From: Avimonoglobus sp965151315
GTDB taxonomy: Bacteria; Bacillota; Clostridia; UBA1381
Length of the DNA: 16,188 bases
Direction of reading: 5' to 3'
NCBI GenBank assembly: GCA_965151315.1
Contig: CBCTZG010000063.1
Location: forward strand, 1-16,188
This document shows, one piece after another, positions 1 through 7,246 of the stretch. Under the pieces are notes generated by a model. The model was not told where the DNA came from. It saw nothing but the letters and a program-made list of their open reading frames with translations, and searched no databases. Numbering within the stretch: position 1 is the stretch's first letter; each line of letters starts with the position of its first letter. The position numbers and the translations under genes were made by a program.

Positions 1-42
1 CAAAAATTTTTCTTGCTTTTTTTCAAAAAACTCTTGACTTTC

Positions 43-1365
43 TTAGCTGGCCTGGCTGGCAAAGCGATGGATATTGCGGTCATGCGTCTGCTCGTCGCTG
101 TCGCTGAACAGAAGGGTAACCAGGTTGCAGCTGTCAATAGAAAACAAATAATAATTCAGGCTTTCCGCGAAATCTGCCAGCACGTTTTTCAGCCGGGCAA
201 TATAATTCTGAACCGTCTGGGCGGCAGTCCCTTTTTCAAATTGGAATGTAGCCAGCGTGTAGGACTGGATATGGCTTGGGAAAATAGAGGCGCAGTCCCC
301 GTCTTCCAGGGGCAGATTCCGTAAAAGCCGCAGGATATTCGTCTCCAGCGTACTGCTGCTGTTTAAAGACAGCCTGGACTGGAGCGTAGAATTGGTCTGA
401 TTCAGGCTGCGGATGTATTCGCTGATAATATCCAGCTCGTTGGAAAGCTCTGTTTCGTAGTCAATCGACGAAACCATATTTTTAATCGGCATCGCCAGCT
501 TGTTGGCCATAAAAAAGCTGGCCAGGACGATTAAAAGGAGCAGGAGCATGCTGACGATCAAAAGGATCGTAAAGACAGAGTTTAACGGCGCCAGGATTTC
601 CTGGGAATTTTTCAAAACCACAAGGGTACGGCCGTTTTGCGGGGTAGGGTGCTTGATGACAAAATATTTTTCCTGATCCAGCGTAATATATTTTTCGTCC
701 AAAGCCTTGGCGTCCGGGGATTGGGTATTGTTTTTCCAGATGATCCGGTCATTTTCGGTTACAAAAACCTTGTCGGAAATATTTTTAAACAGCTCGCTGT
801 ACATATTGCTGACGTCGATATTGATAATGATACGAACAGCGTCGTTATATGGATAAACCAGCGTATCCTGGTTTTCCTGCCGGTTAAAAATCCACTGGTA
901 CTGACGAATATCTGAACTCTTTAAGGCGTCCTTCCACTGGGTGTCGGGGAAGGCGTCCAGATCATAATAGGCATTGTTCACCAAAAACCGGCCATTTTTT
1001 TGATTATAGGCATATGTACTGCTGACGGCGGGATATAAGGAAGTAATATTTTTCTGGATTTCTGAAAACTGATGAAATAAGTCATAATCTACATCCCGGC
1101 TGGTATAGGAAAACATAGAATAGTCTAGATAATTCCGGGCCAGCCTGGCGGCCAGATTGGAATAATTATTATAGGTGCTGATCAGATTGATTTCGGTATT
1201 TTTCAAGTTTGTTATTTCTTTGTCAATAATTTGGCCCCGCAGATTATTATAGGTCGTGGTATAGATGATGGCGGAGAAAATCAAAAGCGGGATAATGGCC
1301 ACCATCAAAAAGCAAACACAATATATACTGAACAGCTGATGCTTTTTCAAATACCGGATGAGCAT
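43..1365 (-). CDS. Transmembrane sensor part of an AraC/YesN-type regulator, apparently truncated by an in-frame stop
   Basis: This 440-residue protein has the plan of the large membrane-bound AraC-type regulators that control sugar operons in Firmicutes. Seen: a membrane segment at about residues 10-38 (ending VAIIPLLIFSAIIYTTTY), an outside sensor region of about 225 residues, a second membrane segment at about 264-287 and a HAMP-like stretch starting MANKLAMPIKNMVSS. A cytoplasmic part follows up to NLVTLLFSDSDEQ, where family members usually continue into an AraC DNA-binding domain. The frame instead ends at TAA (43-45). The next 14 codons to the window edge stay open and look coding (ESQEFFEKKQEKFL), so a nonsense mutation, a base-call error or a true short sensor are all possible. 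I chose the ATG at 1365 because AAGGAG lies 8 bases upstream; the upstream ATG at 1446 would lie upstream of the promoter. It is divergent from the operon it probably controls. Confidence 0.75.
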   Translation of the reverse strand: MLIRYLKKHQLFSIYCVCFLMVAIIPLLIFSAIIYTTTYNNLRGQIIDKEITNLKNTEINLISTYNNYSNLAARLARNYLDYSMFSYTSRDVDYDLFHQFSEIQKNITSLYPAVSSTYAYNQKNGRFLVNNAYYDLDAFPDTQWKDALKSSDIRQYQWIFNRQENQDTLVYPYNDAVRIIINIDVSNMYSELFKNISDKVFVTENDRIIWKNNTQSPDAKALDEKYITLDQEKYFVIKHPTPQNGRTLVVLKNSQEILAPLNSVFTILLIVSMLLLLLIVLASFFMANKLAMPIKNMVSSIDYETELSNELDIISEYIRSLNQTNSTLQSRLSLNSSSTLETNILRLLRNLPLEDGDCASIFPSHIQSYTLATFQFEKGTAAQTVQNYIARLKNVLADFAESLNYYLFSIDSCNLVTLLFSDSDEQTHDRNIHRFASQAS

Positions 1366-1398
1366 TCTATCTTCTCCTTGATAAATTTGTATAAAAAT

Positions 1399-1427
1399 AT
1401 TATAAATCTCATTTGCGTTTTTGTCAA
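1399..1427 (-). promoter_or_regulatory. Consensus sigma-A promoter for the sensor gene
   Basis: Read on the minus strand, TTGACA (1422-1427) and TATAAT (1399-1404) are separated by exactly 17 bases, which is a perfect match to the housekeeping consensus. The expected transcript start is near 1392. That leaves a short leader of about 27 bases with the AAGGAG ribosome site before the ATG at 1365. This supports 1365 as the start, since the ATG at 1446 lies upstream of the promoter. Confidence 0.85.
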
Positions 1428-1491
1428 GTAAAACCATAAAATCCAAAAAAGCCAGAGGTGTGTGGGAATCCAGGCGCGGATTTTAAAAAAT

Positions 1492-1553
1492 GTGAGTTAT
1501 ATTAAAAATTATGCATCCGTTTTAGATAAAAAATGAGATATGTGAAAAATTAT
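1492..1553 (+). repeat. 21-bp imperfect direct repeat, likely activator binding site
   Basis: Positions 1492-1512 and 1533-1553 match at 17 of 21 bases, and the last nine (AAAAATTAT) are identical. The copies are 41 bp apart, close to four helical turns, so they lie on the same DNA face. The second copy ends three bases before the -35 box at 1557. Paired direct repeats abutting the -35 element are the usual arrangement for AraC-family activators. The assignment to the divergent regulator is inference. Confidence 0.6.
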
Positions 1554-1556
1554 CGC

Positions 1557-1585
1557 TTGAAAAGCACAAATACCTGGGATACAAT
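1557..1585 (+). promoter_or_regulatory. Promoter of the glycan-utilisation operon
   Basis: TTGAAA (1557-1562) and TACAAT (1580-1585) are separated by 17 bases, one mismatch from consensus in each hexamer. The predicted start is near 1592, giving a leader of about 63 bases to the GTG at 1655. The leader holds a short TGGCG-GTT-CGCCA hairpin followed by an A-rich stretch. No other convincing plus-strand promoter was found before the right edge, so this one probably serves the whole run of genes. Confidence 0.7.
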
Positions 1586-1654
1586 CAGGCCAAGGCATAG
1601 CGGACCTGGCGGTTCGCCAAAAAAAGAAAAATTCAAAAGAAAGGCGGGTTTTTT

Positions 1655-4237
1655 GTGATCACAAAGAAAAAGATTTTATCGGCAGTGCTGGCGCTATCCA
1701 TGCTGCCGGGGCTGGGCGCCCTGCCGGCCGGCGCGCAGGATGGGTACACATCCACGCCGGACGCAGTGGACCAGCTGATGGACGGCGCATTTATGGACAC
1801 GGCTGCGGATCTGGACGCATGGAGCGTGTCCAACGCTGTGTTTATGGAAAATGCGGACGGCGCCCAAGGGGTTATGCAGGTGACCCCGGCGTCCGGCAGC
1901 TATATCAGCGTTGTTCAGACGATTCCTATGAAATATGGCAGCTGGTATAAGATCCGGGCCCGGGTGAAGATGATCAACCCGGCGGCGGAATGCGCGGACG
2001 CGGGCTTCCTTCCGGTCGGCTTTGCGGACAACTCCAGCAATTATCTGGCGAATAAGGGCGGAAACGACGGCCAGATGCGGGTGACCGGACAAGAATGGGT
2101 AGAGCTTTACAGCTATTACCGGTATATCGGCCTGAACGGGGCCTATACGTTTGGCCAGGAGCAGGACGTAAACTTTATGCTGCGGTTTGGGCAAAACAAC
2201 CCGGCGGCGGTGGCCAGCGGCGTATATGTAGATTATTTTACCGTAGAAGAGATCCAAAATGGGGAGGATCTGATTTTAGGCGGGAAATTTGACGATCCCG
2301 CGCTGCTCCAGTCCTCCACGTCGGAATTTACGCCGGAGCCTTGGTTCATCAAATCAGACGGATATGAATGCGAACCGTTCCAGGGCGTACGGTATAATAA
2401 GAACGCTGGCTGGGAATATACCTGGAATCCGGCTGGTACGGACCCGGAAAATGACAGCGCGTATATTTCAGTAAAAGCCCCGTCTGGTTCTTATCCGACA
2501 CTGACCCAGAATATCCGGCTGGAAAAAGGGCAGAAATATCTGTTCAGCGTCCGGGTACGGCCTGCGGCGGTGGAAGGGAAGACAACCACAAACGCCCAGT
2601 TTTTCCTAATGAGCGCTGAATATAATAATGAACAAAAATTCAGCCAGCCACAAGAGTTAGACAGTAAAACCATTAACTTGGGCGAGTGGACGAATGTGTA
2701 TCAGGAATATACATATGACGGCGAATACGATTTTGTAGACGCCCCGCTTGCCCTGCGGGTTGGACAGTATGATCCGAACAACGTAGCCAATGGCGTGGAC
2801 TTTGACGATTTTACCGTTATCCCAATTGATGACGACGGGAGCTTTGCAGCAGGCGCGGAGCTAAACAACGCTTACGATCTCTCTATGTGGAGTATCGGCG
2901 GCGCCACAGCTAGTATGACATCTGTGGATGGAAGCCCGGCCGCAAAGCTTGTGCCCAACGGAACCGGGAATTTTATGCAGATGTCCCAGACCACCAAGGA
3001 CTTTGTGGCGGACCAGTGGTATAAGGTCAGCGCCCGGGCAAAGCTTCTGCCTAACAGTGACGGCTCAAAAGCCGAAACGACTACAGCGGGCCTGATGCTG
3101 GTTTCCGATAATTTCACACATACCTATATCACCTCGGACGGCGGGCAGGATCATGGCGACACGGTCGTTACCAGTGACGAGTGGGCGGATATTTACGGCT
3201 ATTTCCGGTATACGGGCGTAGCGTGGAATGAAACTGGCACACCGCTGAAAAACACCCAGGTCATGCTGCGGATTGGCACACATGAAATGGATCAGGTGGC
3301 CAACGGCGTGTATGTGGACTACATCCGGGTAGAGCCGGTAGAAAGTGACAACATTTTGGTTGGCAGCGGCTTTGATGACGAGACCTTGGTCAACAGTACA
3401 TCGGCCAGGGAAAAAATCTATGACGGGTATAAGCGGAAGGATACCGGTTATGAATTAGAAGTGTGGAATGGGCTCAAACAGAAGTTCCTGGGCGGCTACG
3501 CAGAATGGAAAAACGAGAACGGGAACGGCTATGTTCATATGACAAACCGGACGGGCGACGGGTTTATTTCCCTGCCGCAGATGGTCAGCTTAGAGGCGGG
3601 AAAGACGTATGTGGCGAAAGCCAGGGTACGGCCGGCGATGGTAGAGGAATTTGCCGATACGCCGCCGTCCGCTGATTTTATGCTGACAAAAGAAGAAAAT
3701 GTCATGGCGGATTATGAGGATGTTGAGTGGAAGCCGGTTCCGCTGGTATATGACCAGTGGACAACGGTGGAAAGGACGTTTACCATCCCGGCGGATATCC
3801 CTGTCAATGATTACGGCAATATCGCCGCTGTCTTGGAGCTGCGGGTTGCCCAAGGGGCTACAGATAAAGTGGCAAACGGCGTGGACATCGACGACGTTAC
3901 CTTAGAGGAAGTAGGATTCAGTATCGGCAGGCCGGCGTTGAATATCACGGATTTAAGCGACTTATCTGACGTCCGGGCCAGCTTTACCGCCACCAGCACT
4001 TACAGCGCGAAGGATGTTACCGTATTTGCGGCCTCCTATGACGTCAATGGGAAGCTGCTGCAGGCTGATGCGGAGAAGATCACGGTAACGGCCGGCAAAG
4101 GCCAGACCTATACGACCAAGGCGCTGGCGATTCCGGAAACAGCGGCAAAGGTTAAGGTTATGGTTTGGGATGCCGCAAGCCAGAAGCCGTATACGGAATA
4201 TGCCCAAGTGGAGGATAACAGCAAAAGTTTTTTTTAG
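1655..4237 (+). CDS. Secreted protein with four tandem carbohydrate-binding-like modules; zero-frame product of a probable CBM-esterase fusion
   Basis: An 860-residue secreted protein. The start is GTG, seven bases after AGGCGG; the next in-frame ATG would remove most of the signal peptide (residues 1-27, cleavage after AGA). Four beta-sandwich modules of the CBM4/9-like (CenC) type follow at about 41-204, 205-391, 392-564 and 565-757. Each carries a central WYK[IV].AR-type strand, a [QD]EW.[ED][LI]Y..[YF]RY-type strand, an LR[FVI]G stretch and a closing V[AN].GV[YD].D[YF].TVE-type strand. They alternate between a shorter form (1 and 3) and a longer form (2 and 4). An Ig-like domain (758-860) follows and ends at MVWDAASQKPYTEYAQV. 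The frame stops at TAG (4235-4237) directly after eight T; a one-base slip there continues into an SGNH esterase. Its role is probably glycan binding at or outside the cell surface. The ligand is unknown. It is the first gene of the operon. Confidence 0.85.
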   Translation: MITKKKILSAVLALSMLPGLGALPAGAQDGYTSTPDAVDQLMDGAFMDTAADLDAWSVSNAVFMENADGAQGVMQVTPASGSYISVVQTIPMKYGSWYKIRARVKMINPAAECADAGFLPVGFADNSSNYLANKGGNDGQMRVTGQEWVELYSYYRYIGLNGAYTFGQEQDVNFMLRFGQNNPAAVASGVYVDYFTVEEIQNGEDLILGGKFDDPALLQSSTSEFTPEPWFIKSDGYECEPFQGVRYNKNAGWEYTWNPAGTDPENDSAYISVKAPSGSYPTLTQNIRLEKGQKYLFSVRVRPAAVEGKTTTNAQFFLMSAEYNNEQKFSQPQELDSKTINLGEWTNVYQEYTYDGEYDFVDAPLALRVGQYDPNNVANGVDFDDFTVIPIDDDGSFAAGAELNNAYDLSMWSIGGATASMTSVDGSPAAKLVPNGTGNFMQMSQTTKDFVADQWYKVSARAKLLPNSDGSKAETTTAGLMLVSDNFTHTYITSDGGQDHGDTVVTSDEWADIYGYFRYTGVAWNETGTPLKNTQVMLRIGTHEMDQVANGVYVDYIRVEPVESDNILVGSGFDDETLVNSTSAREKIYDGYKRKDTGYELEVWNGLKQKFLGGYAEWKNENGNGYVHMTNRTGDGFISLPQMVSLEAGKTYVAKARVRPAMVEEFADTPPSADFMLTKEENVMADYEDVEWKPVPLVYDQWTTVERTFTIPADIPVNDYGNIAAVLELRVAQGATDKVANGVDIDDVTLEEVGFSIGRPALNITDLSDLSDVRASFTATSTYSAKDVTVFAASYDVNGKLLQADAEKITVTAGKGQTYTTKALAIPETAAKVKVMVWDAASQKPYTEYAQVEDNSKSFF

Positions 4238-4258
4238 CTAGCTCAGCCCGGAAGCTGG
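4210..4258 (+). promoter_or_regulatory. Candidate -1 frameshift / slippage site joining the binding modules to the SGNH esterase
   Basis: The zero frame reads AGT TTT TTT TAG, so the slippery heptamer T TTT TTT (4228-4234) sits directly before the stop. Slipping back one base gives TTA GCT AGC, the esterase frame. GGAGG (4210-4214) lies 13 bases upstream of the heptamer, like the internal SD that stimulates dnaX frameshifting in E. coli. A small hairpin (4243-4247 with 4254-4258, loop CCGGAA) starts eight bases downstream. Adding one T to the run by RNA polymerase slippage would have the same effect. A sequencing error in the homopolymer cannot be excluded. Confidence 0.55.
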
Positions 4259-5373
4259 CCAATGATGAGCCGATCCAGGTTGTATTTTACGGCGGGTCGA
4301 TCACAGAGGCAGCCAACGGCTGGGCGTACAAACTTACTGAAGAGTTAGAGGCGGCGTATCCTGGGCTGATCAATATGCGCAATTTTGCCCTGGGGGGAAC
4401 GGGCTTCACCTTAGGGGTGTCCCGATACGCGGAGGTGGCGGAAAACTGCCGGCCGGATTTGATCTTTATTGAATACGCTGTCAATGACCAGGCGGTTGAT
4501 TTTGCGGACGTAAGCGATACAGCAGAGGGGCTGATCCGGGAAATCAAAGCGCACAGCCCTATGGCGGATATTGTATTTGTAAAAACCTACAGCAAATACA
4601 TGAGTACGGGAAAAACGCTGAAATATCCGGAAAGCTTTTCTGCGGTAGACCAGCTGGCGGCCCACTATGACGCCATGTCCATTGACGTAGCGACCCCGAT
4701 CTACAATGCGATTATCGCGGCGGGCAAGGGCGAAGAAAAGCTGGGGAACAATGTAGGCGATTATATTGCCGACGACGTCCACCCCACCGATAAGGGGCAT
4801 GCTTTATATAAGGATGTTATCTGGAATAAGATCCGAGACCTGCTGGCAGTTCCAGCAGAAAAACCAGCCCGGGAATATGCGCCGATTGATGACAGCTATA
4901 TCACAGGCAGTCTGACCTATATGACGGAGCCGGCTGTTGAAAAGACGGGCTGGACAGTTGTGGACATTCCGGCGGGAAATAAATTTTCCGTTGTAGACCA
5001 GATGATTTATTCAGAGGAAAAGGACGATACAATCCGGTTTACTTTCAATGGCACCGGGATCGGGGTGTATTATAACCGAAACCTCAATAATAATCTGGGG
5101 ACACTGGCCTGCTCTATCGACGGCGGCAGTGAAAGGATTGTATCGCTGAAGCCGGGAACCTACGGGCATCATGTAACCATAGCGGATGACTTGTCTGCCG
5201 GGGAGCATACCATTGTACTGCGGCATATTGCTAATGGCAGTGCGGAGACGGATACCTCCGGGGGGAACCTAGCCGGCTCAGAGGACGGTACGGAGATCGT
5301 AGAGGGGACGGACGTTACCCCCATTTACCTGGGTGCGTTTTATGTGCTGGACCGGATCAGCGGAACAAATTAA
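4234..5373 (+). CDS. SGNH/GDSL carbohydrate esterase domain, in the -1 frame and without its own start
   Basis: A secreted acyl-ester hydrolase domain, probably removing acetyl groups from a polysaccharide. All SGNH blocks are visible. Numbered as a 1239-residue fusion with the preceding gene, they are GGSIT with Ser882, the GGTG block at 914-917, VND with Asn944, and DDVH with Asp1040 and His1043. A C-terminal beta-rich domain of about 190 residues (including FNGTGIGVYYNRNLNNN) may be a binding domain. The frame is open only from 4219, after TAA at 4216. There is no ATG, GTG or TTG before the serine, and the first ATG (4375) would drop the GGSIT block. The enzyme can therefore only be active if made through the slip at 4228-4235. 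It could be a frame-broken pseudogene half. The family call is firm; the substrate (xylan, pectin or other) is not known. Confidence 0.8.
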   Translation, partial: LASSARKLANDEPIQVVFYGGSITEAANGWAYKLTEELEAAYPGLINMRNFALGGTGFTLGVSRYAEVAENCRPDLIFIEYAVNDQAVDFADVSDTAEGLIREIKAHSPMADIVFVKTYSKYMSTGKTLKYPESFSAVDQLAAHYDAMSIDVATPIYNAIIAAGKGEEKLGNNVGDYIADDVHPTDKGHALYKDVIWNKIRDLLAVPAEKPAREYAPIDDSYITGSLTYMTEPAVEKTGWTVVDIPAGNKFSVVDQMIYSEEKDDTIRFTFNGTGIGVYYNRNLNNNLGTLACSIDGGSERIVSLKPGTYGHHVTIADDLSAGEHTIVLRHIANGSAETDTSGGNLAGSEDGTEIVEGTDVTPIYLGAFYVLDRISGTN

Positions 5374-5385
5374 AATGGTTTTTCA

Positions 5386-5417
5386 GCCTGCCCGGGCAGC
5401 TTATGGCCCGGGCGGGC
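5386..5417 (+). terminator. Strong intercistronic hairpin without a U tract
   Basis: GCCTGCCCGGGC (5386-5397) pairs with GCCCGGGCGGGC (5406-5417): 12 bp with one G-U pair, and an eight-base loop. No T run follows, so this is not a classical intrinsic terminator. It sits between the esterase and the solute-binding lipoprotein, a place where such stems often trim or protect mRNA so that the binding protein is made in excess. That role is inference. Confidence 0.5.
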
Positions 5418-5442
5418 ACAGCAACAGAAAGGATATGAAAGA

Positions 5443-7035
5443 ATGAAGACAAGAAAAGTAATTTCGATGGTGCTCGCTTTGGCTGTATGCGCAGGATTGG
5501 GCGGCTGCGGCGAGAAAAAGGAGACGGCCGGCAATACTAACGCCGACGGGAAGATGACAATTTCCTGGCTGGGAATCCCCTGGTTTGGGACAGCAAAAGA
5601 GGGCGGCTATGCGGAGACCCTTTTGGAGGATCGGTATGATATTGAGATCAGCCCGCTGTTTTATGATAAGGAAGGCTATGCGGACAAAAAGAGTGTAACC
5701 ATGCTGGGCGGGAATATCCCAGATTTGATCTATGAGCTGGATCCGATTGATGTGAAAAACGACGTAAACCAGGGCTTTATCCGGGAGATACCGTTGGAAC
5801 TGATCAAGGAAAAAGCACCGGATTACTTCCAGTTTATTAACGAAAACTGCCCGAAGGCATGGCTTTATTCCAATGTAGACGGCAAAAATTATGGCCTGCC
5901 AAACCTGGATTACATCGGCAACATCCCATCTAACGGCGTTTGGCGCGCGGATTGGCTGGAGAACCTGGGAATTGAAAAAATCCCGCAGACGATTGACGAA
6001 TTCCATGACGCACTGTATAAAATGCGCCATAACGACCCGGACGGCAACGGCCAGAAGGATACTTACGGTATGACGGGCGACGTAACCACATGGCACCAGA
6101 TGTTCAGCAATATTTTCGGCGCGTATAACGCGAGGCCTTTCTGCTGGGTGAGCACCGACGAGGGGATCGTTTACGGCGGCCTCCAGGACAATGTGAAGGA
6201 AGCCCTAACAACCCTGGCCCAGTGGTATAAGGAAGAGCTGATCCATCCGGAATTTATCAGCGATAATATTTATGACAGCACAAAATTTATCAATGGAACT
6301 GTGGGCTATGTAGCCTACGGCGGCGGGGATACGATCAACGATACAGAAAATGAAAATTCTCTGATCAACAAAATTACCGCTGTCAACCCGGATGCCAAAG
6401 TTACCAACGCATATTTCCCGGCAGGCCCCAACGGCGACTACGGGGCGTATGTATGGGGGCACGCGGCCCATGTGGTTTCATTTGGTAAAAACTGTGACGA
6501 CGAAAAACTTGACAAGCTCTTAGGCATGATGAACGATATGATCACTGACGATGATTTGGCGGTCAAGCTGCATATGGGTGAGTTCGGGACCATGTGGCAG
6601 TATAAGGACGATGCACTGAAAGAGGGGGGCGGCGTAGAATATACGGATGAGTTCGACCCGATCTACAGCGAGCACGCGCTTTCCTATGAGCTGGGCTTCT
6701 CCTTCTTTGATCCGGTGCATATTAATTTTGAACTTGCCAGCAAGTTTGTTAAGGATGCGACTAAGGAATACAGGGCAGAATACATTCCGGAGGACGCGGG
6801 CCAGGGCGATTATTTCGGGAAGGTTGACGTAGTACCCTCAGCCGCGAAATATTTGGAAGGGCTGCGGAACCAGCAGATCATTATAATGACAAAAATTATC
6901 CGGGGCGAAGAGGACGTCAGCTATTATGACGAATTTGCGAAGTATTGGGAAAGCCAGGGCGGCGCTGAGCTGACCAAGGAAGCCAATGAATTGGACGGCA
7001 CCCTGCAGGAGATCTACGACCAGATTGGCCTGTAA
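5443..7035 (+). CDS. ABC transporter solute-binding lipoprotein (LplA/family 1 type)
   Basis: A 530-residue extracellular sugar-binding lipoprotein that would deliver oligosaccharides to the two permeases encoded next. Seen: a charged N-terminus and hydrophobic stretch ending in the lipobox LGGC, with the lipidated cysteine at residue 22. The family-1 solute-binding fold follows, with an acidic loop, DPDGNGQKDTYG (198-209), that matches the calcium-binding loop common in this group. The C-terminal half contains the usual aromatic-rich cleft region (ELGFSFFDPVHINF). Length and gene order match the LplA/YtcQ-like proteins that pair with LplB and LplC permeases. The start is supported by AAAGGA nine bases upstream; an ATG at 5434 runs into a stop at once. 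It is flanked by hairpins on both sides, which fits higher expression than its neighbours. The ligand is unknown. Confidence 0.93.
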   Translation: MKTRKVISMVLALAVCAGLGGCGEKKETAGNTNADGKMTISWLGIPWFGTAKEGGYAETLLEDRYDIEISPLFYDKEGYADKKSVTMLGGNIPDLIYELDPIDVKNDVNQGFIREIPLELIKEKAPDYFQFINENCPKAWLYSNVDGKNYGLPNLDYIGNIPSNGVWRADWLENLGIEKIPQTIDEFHDALYKMRHNDPDGNGQKDTYGMTGDVTTWHQMFSNIFGAYNARPFCWVSTDEGIVYGGLQDNVKEALTTLAQWYKEELIHPEFISDNIYDSTKFINGTVGYVAYGGGDTINDTENENSLINKITAVNPDAKVTNAYFPAGPNGDYGAYVWGHAAHVVSFGKNCDDEKLDKLLGMMNDMITDDDLAVKLHMGEFGTMWQYKDDALKEGGGVEYTDEFDPIYSEHALSYELGFSFFDPVHINFELASKFVKDATKEYRAEYIPEDAGQGDYFGKVDVVPSAAKYLEGLRNQQIIIMTKIIRGEEDVSYYDEFAKYWESQGGAELTKEANELDGTLQEIYDQIGL

Positions 7036-7083
7036 GGAGGATATGGATAAAAGGTTAGAAGCATATTGAAAAAGGCGGCTGGC

Positions 7084-7114
7084 GGGAACGGGGCCTCCTA
7101 GGGGGCCTGTTCCC
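7084..7114 (+). terminator. GC-rich hairpin after the lipoprotein gene
   Basis: GGGAACGGGGCC (7084-7095) and GGGCCTGTTCCC (7103-7114) pair over 12 positions, with one G-U pair and one mismatch, around a seven-base loop containing CCTAGG. No T run follows. The 211-base gap between the lipoprotein and the first permease has no recognisable gene and is dominated by this stem and the one at 7156-7180. It is probably an mRNA stability or partial-termination element (inference). Confidence 0.45.
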
Positions 7115-7155
7115 CGTCAGCGCAGAGTAAGGTACAAGGCAGGCGGCAGCGGCCG

Positions 7156-7180
7156 GCCTGCGGAGCAGGCTGAAGCCTGC
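7156..7180 (+). other. Mutually exclusive hairpins (three complementary 6-mers)
   Basis: GCCTGC (7156-7161), GCAGGC (7165-7170) and GCCTGC (7175-7180) lie in a row. The middle arm can pair with the left arm (loop GGA) or with the right arm (loop TGAA), but not with both. A short GCGTTTT follows the second stem. This could be a weak attenuator or a processing site ahead of the permease genes, or simply a GC-rich repeat with no function. Confidence 0.4.
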
Positions 7181-7246
7181 AGCGTTTTCCGCAGAGAACG
7201 GGATATCCGGGGTGCGGCAAACCAATATGTATAGGAAGGAGACATT

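Noticed and set aside
1366..1446. Longer start for the sensor gene at ATG 1446
   Set aside because: It lies upstream of the consensus promoter, while the ATG at 1365 has a strong ribosome site and begins just before the first membrane segment.
1467..1482. Inverted repeat AATCC-aggcgc-GGATT in the divergent region
   Set aside because: It is only five base pairs and far from either promoter core, so chance is likely. The direct repeat is the stronger operator candidate.
4375..5373. Stand-alone esterase gene starting at ATG 4375
   Set aside because: This start would omit the GGSIT block with the catalytic serine, so the product could not be an active SGNH enzyme.
5386..5417. Reading the strong stem as a full transcription terminator
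   Set aside because: No T run follows the stem, and no new promoter is evident before the lipoprotein gene, so full termination would leave the transporter unexpressed.
7043..7069. Eight-codon ORF (MDKRLEAY) directly after GGAGG that follows the lipoprotein stop
   Set aside because: The GGAGG is only two bases from the ATG, too close for normal initiation. The peptide is very short and has no recognisable leader character.
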